From Phycisphaerales bacterium (GTDB lineage: Bacteria; Planctomycetota; Phycisphaerae; Phycisphaerales; UBA1924), in contig JALSHW010000191.1 of the NCBI GenBank assembly GCA_026982035.1, forward strand, positions 1 to 17,602: 17,602 nt of DNA. Direction: 5' to 3'. Positions 7,513-14,753 of this stretch are shown piece after piece. The position numbers were made by a program, and so were the translations under genes. How positions within the stretch are numbered: the stretch's first letter is position 1; each line of letters begins with the position of its first letter. The notes below the pieces were generated by a model, which saw only the letters and a list, made by a program, of their open reading frames with translations, was not told the origin of the DNA and did not search any database.

Positions 7513-8307
7513 ATGTCATTTGGACTCGGCCATGGCAAACCTCTTGACAGCGCACCGGGCGTTGTGGCGATCTCGCGCGATGAGATGCCTGAACTGCCCG
7601 ATTCGATCTTGACCGATCCTGAATCCGGGCGGCTTGATCCGCGCACATGGTTTGCCGATCCATCCAAACGATTTGAACTGGAGATCGGTTCAGGCAAAGG
7701 GGCGTTCCTTGTGCAGCAGGCGTCGCTGGAACCGGAGACGAACTTTCTTGGGATTGAATGGGCCGGCGAGTTTGCGGCCTACATCGCCGACCGCATCCGG
7801 CGCAAACGAGACAACGAAGCCACGCACACCAATGTCCGCGTGTTGCACACCGACGCGGCCCAGTTCCTCCAGTGGCGATGCCCGGATGACACCATCGATG
7901 TCGTGCATCTGTATTTTTCTGATCCCTGGCCAAAGAACAAACACCACAAAAAACGAGTCATCCAGCACCAAACCTTGTTTGACATCTGGCGATGCCTCAA
8001 ACCCGGCGGCGAGCTCCGCATCGTCACCGACCACGACGACCTCTGGGCATGGGACCTGGCACATTTCGATCACTGGGCCAAAGGATCGTCGGCGATGCAC
8101 GAAGATTTTTCACGGCCCAAAATCCCAGCCCCACCACCAGCGATCTATAAGTTCTTGAACAGCCGTGAAACACTCCCCTACGAGCATACTGGTTTCGATG
8201 CACCCGAATCAGCGGGCGAAGGCGAACTCGTCGGGACGAACTTTGAGCGGAAGTTCCGCATCGAAGGCCGGAGTTTTAATGCGGGTGTGCTTCGGAAATC
8301 ACTCTGA
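7513..8307 (+). CDS. trmB: tRNA (guanine-N7-)-methyltransferase TrmB
   Basis: TrmB methylates G46 in the variable loop of tRNAs to m7G using S-adenosylmethionine. The 264-residue product shows SAM-binding motif I EIGSGKG at 57-63, the stretch TNFLGIEWA that follows it in this family, and the hallmark active-site motif YFSDPWPKNKHHKKR (DPWPK begins at 137). LKPGGELRIVTDH is the expected next strand and loop. A polar N-terminal extension of about 50 residues precedes the fold, slightly longer than in E. coli. The start at 7513 (MSFGLGHG) is preferred; an in-frame ATG at 7450 would add a Leu/Cys-rich peptide translated from the hairpin repeat and is unlikely. The gene converges on the ATPase gene; no rightward terminator with a good U-tract follows it. 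Confidence 0.95.
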   Translation: MSFGLGHGKPLDSAPGVVAISRDEMPELPDSILTDPESGRLDPRTWFADPSKRFELEIGSGKGAFLVQQASLEPETNFLGIEWAGEFAAYIADRIRRKRDNEATHTNVRVLHTDAAQFLQWRCPDDTIDVVHLYFSDPWPKNKHHKKRVIQHQTLFDIWRCLKPGGELRIVTDHDDLWAWDLAHFDHWAKGSSAMHEDFSRPKIPAPPPAIYKFLNSRETLPYEHTGFDAPESAGEGELVGTNFERKFRIEGRSFNAGVLRKSL

Positions 8308-8317
8308 GACAACAACG

Positions 8318-8340
8318 AAAAAACCCGCCATTTCTGACGG
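8318..8340 (-). terminator. Intrinsic terminator of the metal ATPase gene
   Basis: Read leftward this is CCGTCA-GAAA-TGGCGG followed by GTTTTTT: a 6-bp stem (one G-U pair) closed by a GNRA tetraloop with a six-T tract. It lies 25 bases past the ATPase stop codon. In the rightward direction there is no T-tract, so it probably serves only the ATPase transcript. Confidence 0.8.
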
Positions 8341-8364
8341 CTTCAATACATCCAGTTCTCAAAC

Positions 8365-10434
8365 TTACGCTGGCTCGGCGGCGATCCGTACGGATTGATC
8401 TCTTCGCACGCGGCGTTGGGTGGCTTGTTCTTGTTCTTTTTGGATCGTCTCGGCTTCAAGGAAGTCTTCGCCGAAGCGGAAGAGTCTAAACGAGTTGCCA
8501 ATCACAAACACATCGGGGACGAAGTGGAAGAAGGCCGCGAAACCGACACCCAAACTTGCGCCAAGTTCTTCGCCGCCGATGATTTGGAAGGTGCCTGATG
8601 CGGCCAAGACCAAACCGACGATCGCCATGAGGATCGAGACGACGATGTTCTGGGTGATAATGACGCGGGTTCTTCTTGCCAGTTCCATGAGGAACGGGAT
8701 GCGGTTGAGTTCGTCGGTCATCAGGGCCACGCCAGCGCTGTTGGCGGCGATGTCTGAGCCGGAGAGGCCCATGGCGACGCCGACATCGGCTTCGGCGAGG
8801 GCTGGGCCGTCGTTGATGCCGTCGCCGATCATCATGACGCGGTAGCCGTCTGCACGCATTTGGCGGATCAGTTTGTGTTTTTCTTCTGGGAGACATTCGG
8901 CTTCAACCGAATCCACGCCTGCGATTTGGCCGACGCGTTTGCCGACGCTCAGGCGGTCGCCTGTGAAGATGGCGACGAATCGGATTCCCAGTTCACGCAA
9001 GCGATCAACGACCGCTTTGGCGTTGGGACGCGGGGTATCGGCAAGACCGACGGCTCCGAGGTAGACGCCGTCTTTGACGACATGGACGCCGGACATGCCT
9101 TCGATGTGGTTTTCCACTTCGCTGACGGCGCTGGCGGTTTGAGGCATGAGTTCTTTGATCCACGATCCTCGGCCTGCGATGATTTCGCCGATGGTGGTTT
9201 TGGCTTTGACGCCGGCGCCGTGGGTTTCTTCGTAGGAGCCATCGCTGGAAACTTCGATGCGGGCTTGCTTGGCGGTGCGGAGGATCGAGAGCCCAAGCGG
9301 GTGGTTGGAGTGTGCTTCGGCAAAGGCGGCGGCTTTGAGCAGTTCTGCCCCATCAACACCGGGTGCCGGGGAGAGACGCGAAACACCGAACTCGCCGGTG
9401 GTGAGTGTGCCGGTTTTGTCCATGACGACGGCGTCGACATTGGCGGACGCTTCGAGGTAGCTGGTTTTTTTGATCATCACACCCAGGCGGGCGGCCGAGG
9501 CGAAGGCCGCGACCATGGCCGATGGGGATGAAAGCAGCAACGCTGTTGGGCAGGTGACGACCAGAACAGTCACGGCCCGCAAGGCCGCTCCGTCGCGAAC
9601 GGTCGGGTTGTCGGACTGGGAGAAGAGGAAGAACACGACGGCCGCGACTGATATGGCCACGGGGACATAGAACTGGGCGACCTGCTCGATGAGGAGTTGG
9701 CGTTCGGTTTTGGTGGATTCGGCTTCTCGGATGAGCGTGGAAACCTTGCCGATGGTTGTTTCGGCACCGACTTGGGTCACTTCGATTTCGATCGCGCCGG
9801 TGAGGTTGCTGGTGCCTGCGTAGACGGCTGAGCCGTCTTGGACTTCGACGGGCATGGACTCGCCGGTGAGGGATGCTTGGTTGATGGTGGATTCACCACC
9901 GATGACTCGGCCATCGACGGGAAGGTTCTCGCCGGGACGGATGCGGACGCGCTGACCGACGGTGACTTGACCGACGGGAACCATCTGCTCATTGCCCGAT
10001 TCATCAATGATGCGGGCATCGTCTGGGGTCAGGGAGATGAGTTGTTCGATGGCGCGTTTGGCGCCGTCGGCGGTGCGAGAGACGACTTGGTCAGCGACGA
10101 GGAGGATGAAGGCGAGGAAGGCGGCGGTGCCGTACTTGCCGACGGCCATGGCTGCCAAGATTGCGAGGGCCGCGAGTGAACTTGATGAAACTTGGTTGTT
10201 GAGGACTTCACGGAAGGATGCGTAGAAGAGTTTCCATCCGAGGAGCAACGCGGCGATCACCGCGGGGATCGTGGCGACGAGTTCATTGGTCGATCCGGTG
10301 ACATTGGCGATCCAGGAGACCATCGCCAGTACGCCGCCTGTGAGATAGAGGAAAATCCAGCGATCGCCTTGGAGATCATGGTGCGAGCAGCACTGGATGG
10401 GAGACTCTTGGGTGTGGGTTGGTAAATCGCTCAT
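8365..10434 (-). CDS. P1B-type heavy-metal-transporting ATPase with an atypical CPT motif
   Basis: This 689-residue protein is a membrane pump that couples ATP hydrolysis to metal-ion transport, probably efflux. It has the P-type landmarks in order: TGES (190-193) in the actuator domain, a CPT transmembrane motif (295-297), the phosphorylation site DKTGTLTTG (D339), the HP dipeptide of the nucleotide-binding domain in AHSNHPLGLS, TGD in the ...IFTGDRLSVG segment, and GDGIND (537-542). Hydrophobic segments fit eight helices, as in P1B pumps. Common metal-site motifs are CPC, CPH, SPC or TPC; CPT is unusual. The last-helix region reads FHFVPDVFVIGNSFRLF and lacks the HEGGT-type motif of cobalt/zinc pumps. 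No HMA domain is present; instead a short Cys/His cluster, QCCSHHD, sits at 14-20. Metal specificity cannot be named. The C-terminal tail is Gln/Arg-rich. No regulator gene adjoins it; gpsA is divergent. Confidence 0.92.
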   Translation of the reverse strand: MSDLPTHTQESPIQCCSHHDLQGDRWIFLYLTGGVLAMVSWIANVTGSTNELVATIPAVIAALLLGWKLFYASFREVLNNQVSSSSLAALAILAAMAVGKYGTAAFLAFILLVADQVVSRTADGAKRAIEQLISLTPDDARIIDESGNEQMVPVGQVTVGQRVRIRPGENLPVDGRVIGGESTINQASLTGESMPVEVQDGSAVYAGTSNLTGAIEIEVTQVGAETTIGKVSTLIREAESTKTERQLLIEQVAQFYVPVAISVAAVVFFLFSQSDNPTVRDGAALRAVTVLVVTCPTALLLSSPSAMVAAFASAARLGVMIKKTSYLEASANVDAVVMDKTGTLTTGEFGVSRLSPAPGVDGAELLKAAAFAEAHSNHPLGLSILRTAKQARIEVSSDGSYEETHGAGVKAKTTIGEIIAGRGSWIKELMPQTASAVSEVENHIEGMSGVHVVKDGVYLGAVGLADTPRPNAKAVVDRLRELGIRFVAIFTGDRLSVGKRVGQIAGVDSVEAECLPEEKHKLIRQMRADGYRVMMIGDGINDGPALAEADVGVAMGLSGSDIAANSAGVALMTDELNRIPFLMELARRTRVIITQNIVVSILMAIVGLVLAASGTFQIIGGEELGASLGVGFAAFFHFVPDVFVIGNSFRLFRFGEDFLEAETIQKEQEQATQRRVRRDQSVRIAAEPA

Positions 10435-10593
10435 AGAGGTGGGTATCCGGTTTCTGTACAGGTTTGCTACCGTGCCGTGTGAGGGTCACTACTGTAGGAT
10501 AGCTTGCCCCCCAAAGTTGCCTCCAAAGTGGGCTCACCAAAACCCGTACGCATAGGGTTCTGGGCCGGTTCGTCGAGTCATCAAAGGAATCCA
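10435..10593. promoter_or_regulatory. Divergent ATPase-gpsA intergenic region with two adjacent small palindromes
   Basis: The 159 bases between the two start codons contain GTGA-GGG-TCAC (10479-10489) directly followed by CTAC-T-GTAG (10489-10497), and TGTACA (10455-10460). A TAGGAT (10495-10500) could be a gpsA -10 element, but no matching -35 lies at normal spacing. A regulator-binding site for the metal pump is possible but unproven. Nothing else stands out; no RNA gene was recognised. Confidence 0.3.
10583..10588 (+). promoter_or_regulatory. gpsA ribosome-binding site (AAAGGA)
   Basis: AAAGGA ends 5 bases before the ATG at 10594. It decides the start against an in-frame ATG at 10504 that would add 30 residues lacking any family similarity I can see. 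Confidence 0.7.
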
Positions 10594-11676
10594 ATGCCCA
10601 AACCCTCCCCAGACAATTCCGATCAAACGCCGAGTGTTCCCAAGGTCTGTATTCTTGGGATCGGGCAGATGGGGCTGGTATGTGCTGGGGCTTTGACCAT
10701 GCCAGACCCCCAGGGAGCGGGGAAATCCCCACGGGCCCAAGTGACCATGTGGGGATACAACGACGATGAGAACGGTGCGTTGGCCCAGACGCGCAAATCT
10801 GACCGGCTTCCGGGCTTTGATTTGCCCAGCGATGTGCGAATCGCCCTGTCTGATGCCGAGGCCTTGGCTGATGTCGAGATCATCATCAACGCCATCCCGG
10901 TGCAGTTCATCCGAAGCGTCTGGCAGCGACTTGCCGAACATGTCCCGGCCAACGCCGCCGTGATCTCGGTGGCCAAGGGGATCGAGAACGACACGCTGAT
11001 GCGACCGACCCAGATCATCGCCGATGTCCTCGATGATGATCCCGATGCCAAACCCCGCCCGCTGGGGTGCATGTCAGGCCCGGCGATTGCGACCGAACTG
11101 GCGGCGTGTCTGCCGGCGACGATGGCGGCGGCCTCGGATCATCCGGGTTTTTCGGAAACGATCCAGAAACTCTTTTCGACCAGTTGGCTCCGCATCTACA
11201 CCAATCCGGATCTGATCGGCGTTGAACTGGCCGGGGCGACCAAGAATGTGATTGCCATTGCCGCCGGGATCATCGACGGGCTTGGCGCGGGGTTCAACGC
11301 CAAGAGTGCGCTTCTTGCAAGAGGGCTCGCTGAAACGACGCGGCTCGGCGAAGCGATGGGTGCCCAGTCCAAAACCTTCTATGGCATCGCTGGGGCGGGC
11401 GACCTGGCGACGACTTGCTTTAGCCCCGAAGGCCGCAACCGATCCTGTGGCGAAGCGCTCGGCAAAGGGGTCACACTCGATCAGTATCTCCGCGATTCGT
11501 TATGCGTGGTCGAAGGCGTCGCCACGACGAGTTCGGTGATGGATTTGGCTGAAAAATACAAGGTCGATCTTCCGATCGCCTCGGCGGTCCATGCGGTGCT
11601 GTTTGAACACATGGACCCGGTCGATGCCATTGCGATGCTGATGAGCCGGCAGTTGCGTGATGAGCAGGTGGAATAG
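10594..11676 (+). CDS. gpsA: NAD(P)-dependent glycerol-3-phosphate dehydrogenase
   Basis: GpsA reduces dihydroxyacetone phosphate to sn-glycerol-3-phosphate, the backbone for phospholipids, in the cytoplasm. The 360-residue product begins with the NAD(P)-binding VCILGIGQMG (G22, G24, G27), continues with the VAKGIEND segment (K128, the conserved KGxE lysine), and has the substrate-domain sequence GATKNVIAIAAGIIDG with catalytic K217, followed by GAGDLATTCFSPEGRNR. The usual GPSFA/GPTFAxE motif appears as SGPAIATELA, and a loop of about ten residues (PDPQGAGKSPR) extends the first beta-alpha unit, so it is a somewhat divergent GpsA. The stop codon is 2 bases before the next ATG, which indicates cotranscription with the nucleotidyltransferase gene. 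Confidence 0.93.
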   Translation: MPKPSPDNSDQTPSVPKVCILGIGQMGLVCAGALTMPDPQGAGKSPRAQVTMWGYNDDENGALAQTRKSDRLPGFDLPSDVRIALSDAEALADVEIIINAIPVQFIRSVWQRLAEHVPANAAVISVAKGIENDTLMRPTQIIADVLDDDPDAKPRPLGCMSGPAIATELAACLPATMAAASDHPGFSETIQKLFSTSWLRIYTNPDLIGVELAGATKNVIAIAAGIIDGLGAGFNAKSALLARGLAETTRLGEAMGAQSKTFYGIAGAGDLATTCFSPEGRNRSCGEALGKGVTLDQYLRDSLCVVEGVATTSSVMDLAEKYKVDLPIASAVHAVLFEHMDPVDAIAMLMSRQLRDEQVE

Positions 11677-11678
11677 TC

Positions 11679-12905
11679 ATGGCTGAGACAAAGCACAATG
11701 AACGCGACGCGGCGATCAGCATTATCAAAACTTTGCGTAGTGCCAACCACACCGCGTATCTGGCGGGTGGGTGCGTGCGTGACCAACTCCTCGGTGAGAA
11801 TCCGAAGGATTATGATGTTGCCACCAGTGCGCATCCTGAACATATTGCGGAGTTGTTTTCAAAGACCGCCGCGGTGGGTGCGGCCTTTGGGGTGATGCTG
11901 GTGCGGGACTTTGGGCCGACGGTCGAGGTGGCGACCTTTCGGTCTGATGGGCCGTATTCTGATGCCCGTCGTCCGGACCATGTGCATTTCTCATCACCCG
12001 AAAAAGATGCGCAGCGGCGGGATTTTACGATCAATGCGTTGTTTCTTGATCCGTCGGATGAAGGCGACACGATCATTGATTTTGTCGATGGACAAGCCGA
12101 CATCGAAGCACGGATCCTTCGGGCTGTGGGCGATCCGGACGCTCGTTTGAAGGAAGATCATCTTCGGGCCTTGCGAGCGGTTCGGTTTGCGGCTCGATAC
12201 AACCTGACGATTGATCCCAAAACAAGCCAAGCGATCAAGGTCCACGCTTCGGAACTTGCAGGCGTGAGCATTGAACGGATCGGCGAAGAAGTCCGCCGAA
12301 TGATGTGCCATGAATCTCGCCCGCGAGCCGCCGGGTTGTTGCAACAACTCACGCTCGACCAAGACATCTTTGGTACTAAGCCAAAGTCTTTAGAACTCAG
12401 CGTACTCAGCGGGCTTGATCCCGCCGCCGATGCAATGACCGCGCTGGCGGCTTGGGCTGTGGACCGGCTCGATGACACAAGCACATTAAACTGGCGCACA
12501 AAACTCGATCTCAGCAACGAACAGAGCCAGCAACTTCATGCGACACTGGATATTTCTAATGTCCTGCTCGCCGACTGGGGCACCCTCTCCATCGCCGCTC
12601 GCAAGCGGCTCGCCTGTCGGCCCCATTGCTGTGGCGCGATCATGCTGGCCCGGGCAATCAATCCAGTCGCGACCCAAGCCCTGTGCAACGACATCCAAGC
12701 GATGACCAACGACGGCATCGGGCTCAACCCCGAACCCCTCATCACCGGCCAAACCCTCATCGAAATGGGCCAATCCCCCGGACAGGCCTTCAAAGAAGTC
12801 CTCCATCGCGTCTATGATGCCCAACTCGAAGGAAAGGTCGATTCTTTTGAATCGGCCCGCAACCTTGCACAAGAACTGTTTGTAAAACGATCACAATCTG
12901 ACTAA
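11679..12905 (+). CDS. CCA-adding tRNA nucleotidyltransferase / poly(A) polymerase family (class II)
   Basis: The 408-residue protein carries the class II nucleotidyltransferase head: YLAGGCVRDQLLG at 27-39 (the GG and R/D motif), the metal-binding pair KDYDVAT (D44, D46), the third-carboxylate strand VEVATFR (E83), and QRRDFTINALF at 112-122. The following RNA-binding helices include the EDHLRALRAVRFAARYNL motif. This enzyme adds or repairs the 3'-CCA of tRNAs, or polyadenylates RNA; sequence alone does not separate the two, and a CCA role is favoured because every bacterium without encoded CCA ends needs one and no second homologue is in view. No HD domain is present. The C-terminal 180 residues are poorly conserved. 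An AGGTGGA (11666-11672) inside the end of gpsA provides a ribosome-binding site 6 bases before the ATG. Confidence 0.88.
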   Translation: MAETKHNERDAAISIIKTLRSANHTAYLAGGCVRDQLLGENPKDYDVATSAHPEHIAELFSKTAAVGAAFGVMLVRDFGPTVEVATFRSDGPYSDARRPDHVHFSSPEKDAQRRDFTINALFLDPSDEGDTIIDFVDGQADIEARILRAVGDPDARLKEDHLRALRAVRFAARYNLTIDPKTSQAIKVHASELAGVSIERIGEEVRRMMCHESRPRAAGLLQQLTLDQDIFGTKPKSLELSVLSGLDPAADAMTALAAWAVDRLDDTSTLNWRTKLDLSNEQSQQLHATLDISNVLLADWGTLSIAARKRLACRPHCCGAIMLARAINPVATQALCNDIQAMTNDGIGLNPEPLITGQTLIEMGQSPGQAFKEVLHRVYDAQLEGKVDSFESARNLAQELFVKRSQSD

Positions 12906-12926
12906 TAAACCCCAAAATACCGCTCT

Positions 12927-12930
12927 GGAG
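12927..12930 (+). promoter_or_regulatory. Ribosome-binding site of the M3 peptidase gene (GGAG)
   Basis: GGAG ends 6 bases before the ATG at 12937, supporting that start. Together with the 31-base gap and no intervening terminator it suggests readthrough from the upstream gene. Confidence 0.65.
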
Positions 12931-12936
12931 TCTCAC

Positions 12937-14706
12937 ATGCCCACCCCCCAATCCACCCCCCAAACCACCCCCGCAACCGATTTTGTCCCCGCCGTCTTCA
13001 ATGGCACCGACTGGTCCGCCGTCGAACCACTGCTCAACGCGCTGGTTGACCGCCAAATCAACACCGCCGAGGACTATGACAAATGGCTGCTGGATCGCTC
13101 TGAACTCGAAGCGGCCATTGGAGAATCGGCCGCCAATACCTACATTAATATGACCTGCGATACCGCTGACAAAACCAAACAAGCGGCATGGACCTCATAT
13201 CTCGAAGATGTCGCCCCCAAGTTCAAACCCATCGCCTTTGTCCTTGACAAGAAACTCAAAGAACTCGCCGAGCAATTTGGTAAAACAACTGGCTACCACG
13301 AAGTCCTCTACCGCGACACGGCCGCCGATGTTGATCTCTTCCGCGATGACAATGTGCCATTGGAAACCGAACTGGCCAAACTCGATCAAGAATACGACAA
13401 AATCTGTGGCGAAATGTCCGTCGAGTTCGATGGCGAGGAACGAACCCTCCCCATGATGGGTAAATATTCAGAGTCGGCCGATCGTCAGGTGCGTGAAGAC
13501 GCTTGGAAAGTCGTCGCCAAACGCCGGCTTCAAGACGAAGATCGGCTCAGCGAAATCTATGACGAAATGATCACCAAACGAGATCAATGCGCCAAGAACG
13601 CCGGCTTTGACAACTATGTCCAGTACATCTACAAAGCCAAGCATCGTTTTGACTACGACACTTCCCACGCCTACGCCTTTCATGATGCAATTGAAAAACA
13701 CGCGATGCCGTTTGTTGCCAAGCTCGATGCAACCCGTCAAAAAGAACTCGGCGTTGACACGCTGCGTCCGTGGGACCTCAATGTCGATCCCAAGAGCCGA
13801 GGCGAACTGAAACCGTTTGACGGCGGTGCCGATCTGGTCGCCAAAACCAAGGCGTGCTTTGACCGAATGAGCCCGGAACTTGGCGAAATGTTCGCCACCA
13901 TGGGCGATGGCTCCAACACCAATGGCACCGACAACGGCAACGCCTCACTCGATCTCGATTCACGCAAGGGCAAAGCCCCGGGCGGCTACCAGTACATGCG
14001 CGACCGCTCGCGCAAGGCCTTCATTTTTATGAACGCCGCCGGTCAGCACCGCGATGTTGAAACGATGGTTCACGAAGTCGGCCACGCCTTCCATTCGATG
14101 TACTCCGATCAAGAACCCTTGGTCTGGTACCGCAGCGCACCGATTGAGTTTTGTGAGGTTGCGTCGATGAGTATGGAACTTTTGACGATGCCGTATTGGG
14201 ATGAGTTTTATCCGAATGCCGAGGACGCCAACCGTGCCCGCCGCAAGCAGCTCGAAGGTTCGATTTCGTTGTTGCCTTGGATTGCGACGATTGATGCGTT
14301 CCAGCATTGGGTGTATCTCAATCCGACCCACAGCCGCGACGAACGCGCTCAGGCATGGCTTGATCTTGAAACACGCTTTGGACACCAGGGCCATCGCGTG
14401 GACTTTACGGGACTCGAAGAAGAACGCAAATTCGTCTGGCAGCGCCAAGGGCATCTCTATGGCGTGCCGTTCTACTACATCGAATACGGCATCGCCCAAC
14501 TCGGCGCGTTGGGTATCTGGTTGACGAGTTTGGAGCAATCCGAAGAGGCCGCCCTTGATATGTACAAGAAAGCCATGACCCTCGGCGGCACCCGTCCGCT
14601 CCCCGAGTTGTTCAACGCTGCGGGCTTGCCGTTTGACTTTGGGCCTGAGACTGTCGGGCGGTTGGTTGATCGCGTGCAGTTGGAACTTGACAAACTGCCT
14701 GAATAA
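12937..14706 (+). CDS. M3-family oligoendopeptidase (zinc metallopeptidase)
   Basis: The 589-residue protein is a cytosolic-type peptidase; no signal peptide is seen. The zinc motif HEVGHAFH lies at 379-386 (ligands H379 and H383, catalytic E380), and the third ligand is most likely E407 in IEFCEVASMSMELL, with the 24-residue spacing of family M3. The upstream GGYQYM...RKAFIFMNAAGQHRDVETMVHEVGH segment and downstream WIATIDAFQHWVY and GVPFYYIEYGIAQLGALGIW are characteristic of PepF/M3 oligoendopeptidases, which degrade short peptides. The first 20 residues are Pro/Thr/Gln-rich and look disordered. A short acidic, Asn/Gly-rich insert (about 325-340) precedes the GGYQ segment. It is the last gene of the gpsA set and is followed by a strong terminator. 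The exact subfamily and substrate are inferred only. Confidence 0.92.
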   Translation: MPTPQSTPQTTPATDFVPAVFNGTDWSAVEPLLNALVDRQINTAEDYDKWLLDRSELEAAIGESAANTYINMTCDTADKTKQAAWTSYLEDVAPKFKPIAFVLDKKLKELAEQFGKTTGYHEVLYRDTAADVDLFRDDNVPLETELAKLDQEYDKICGEMSVEFDGEERTLPMMGKYSESADRQVREDAWKVVAKRRLQDEDRLSEIYDEMITKRDQCAKNAGFDNYVQYIYKAKHRFDYDTSHAYAFHDAIEKHAMPFVAKLDATRQKELGVDTLRPWDLNVDPKSRGELKPFDGGADLVAKTKACFDRMSPELGEMFATMGDGSNTNGTDNGNASLDLDSRKGKAPGGYQYMRDRSRKAFIFMNAAGQHRDVETMVHEVGHAFHSMYSDQEPLVWYRSAPIEFCEVASMSMELLTMPYWDEFYPNAEDANRARRKQLEGSISLLPWIATIDAFQHWVYLNPTHSRDERAQAWLDLETRFGHQGHRVDFTGLEEERKFVWQRQGHLYGVPFYYIEYGIAQLGALGIWLTSLEQSEEAALDMYKKAMTLGGTRPLPELFNAAGLPFDFGPETVGRLVDRVQLELDKLPE

Positions 14707-14729
14707 ACCCGTCCAATCAATGCACACAC

Positions 14730-14753
14730 AACCCGCCTTGTGCGGGTTTTTTT
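14730..14753 (+). terminator. Strong intrinsic terminator after the M3 peptidase gene
   Basis: AACCCGC-CTTGT-GCGGGTT forms a 7-bp stem followed at once by five more T residues (14749-14753). It lies 24 bases past the stop codon. Its T-tract overlaps the TAA stop codon of the convergent PhoX-like gene (14754-14752). In the reverse direction the stem is followed by TGTGTG, so it is at best a weak terminator for the phosphatase transcript. Confidence 0.9.

Noticed and set aside
8860..9531. Open frame of 223 codons antisense to the ATPase
   Set aside because: It is a Gly/Asp/Phe-rich mirror of the ATPase coding sequence, and the ATPase frame contains all P-type motifs.
13960..14727. Open frame of 255 codons antisense to the M3 peptidase gene
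   Set aside because: It mirrors the zinc-peptidase frame, which contains HEVGH and other conserved blocks; no recognisable domain on the reverse.
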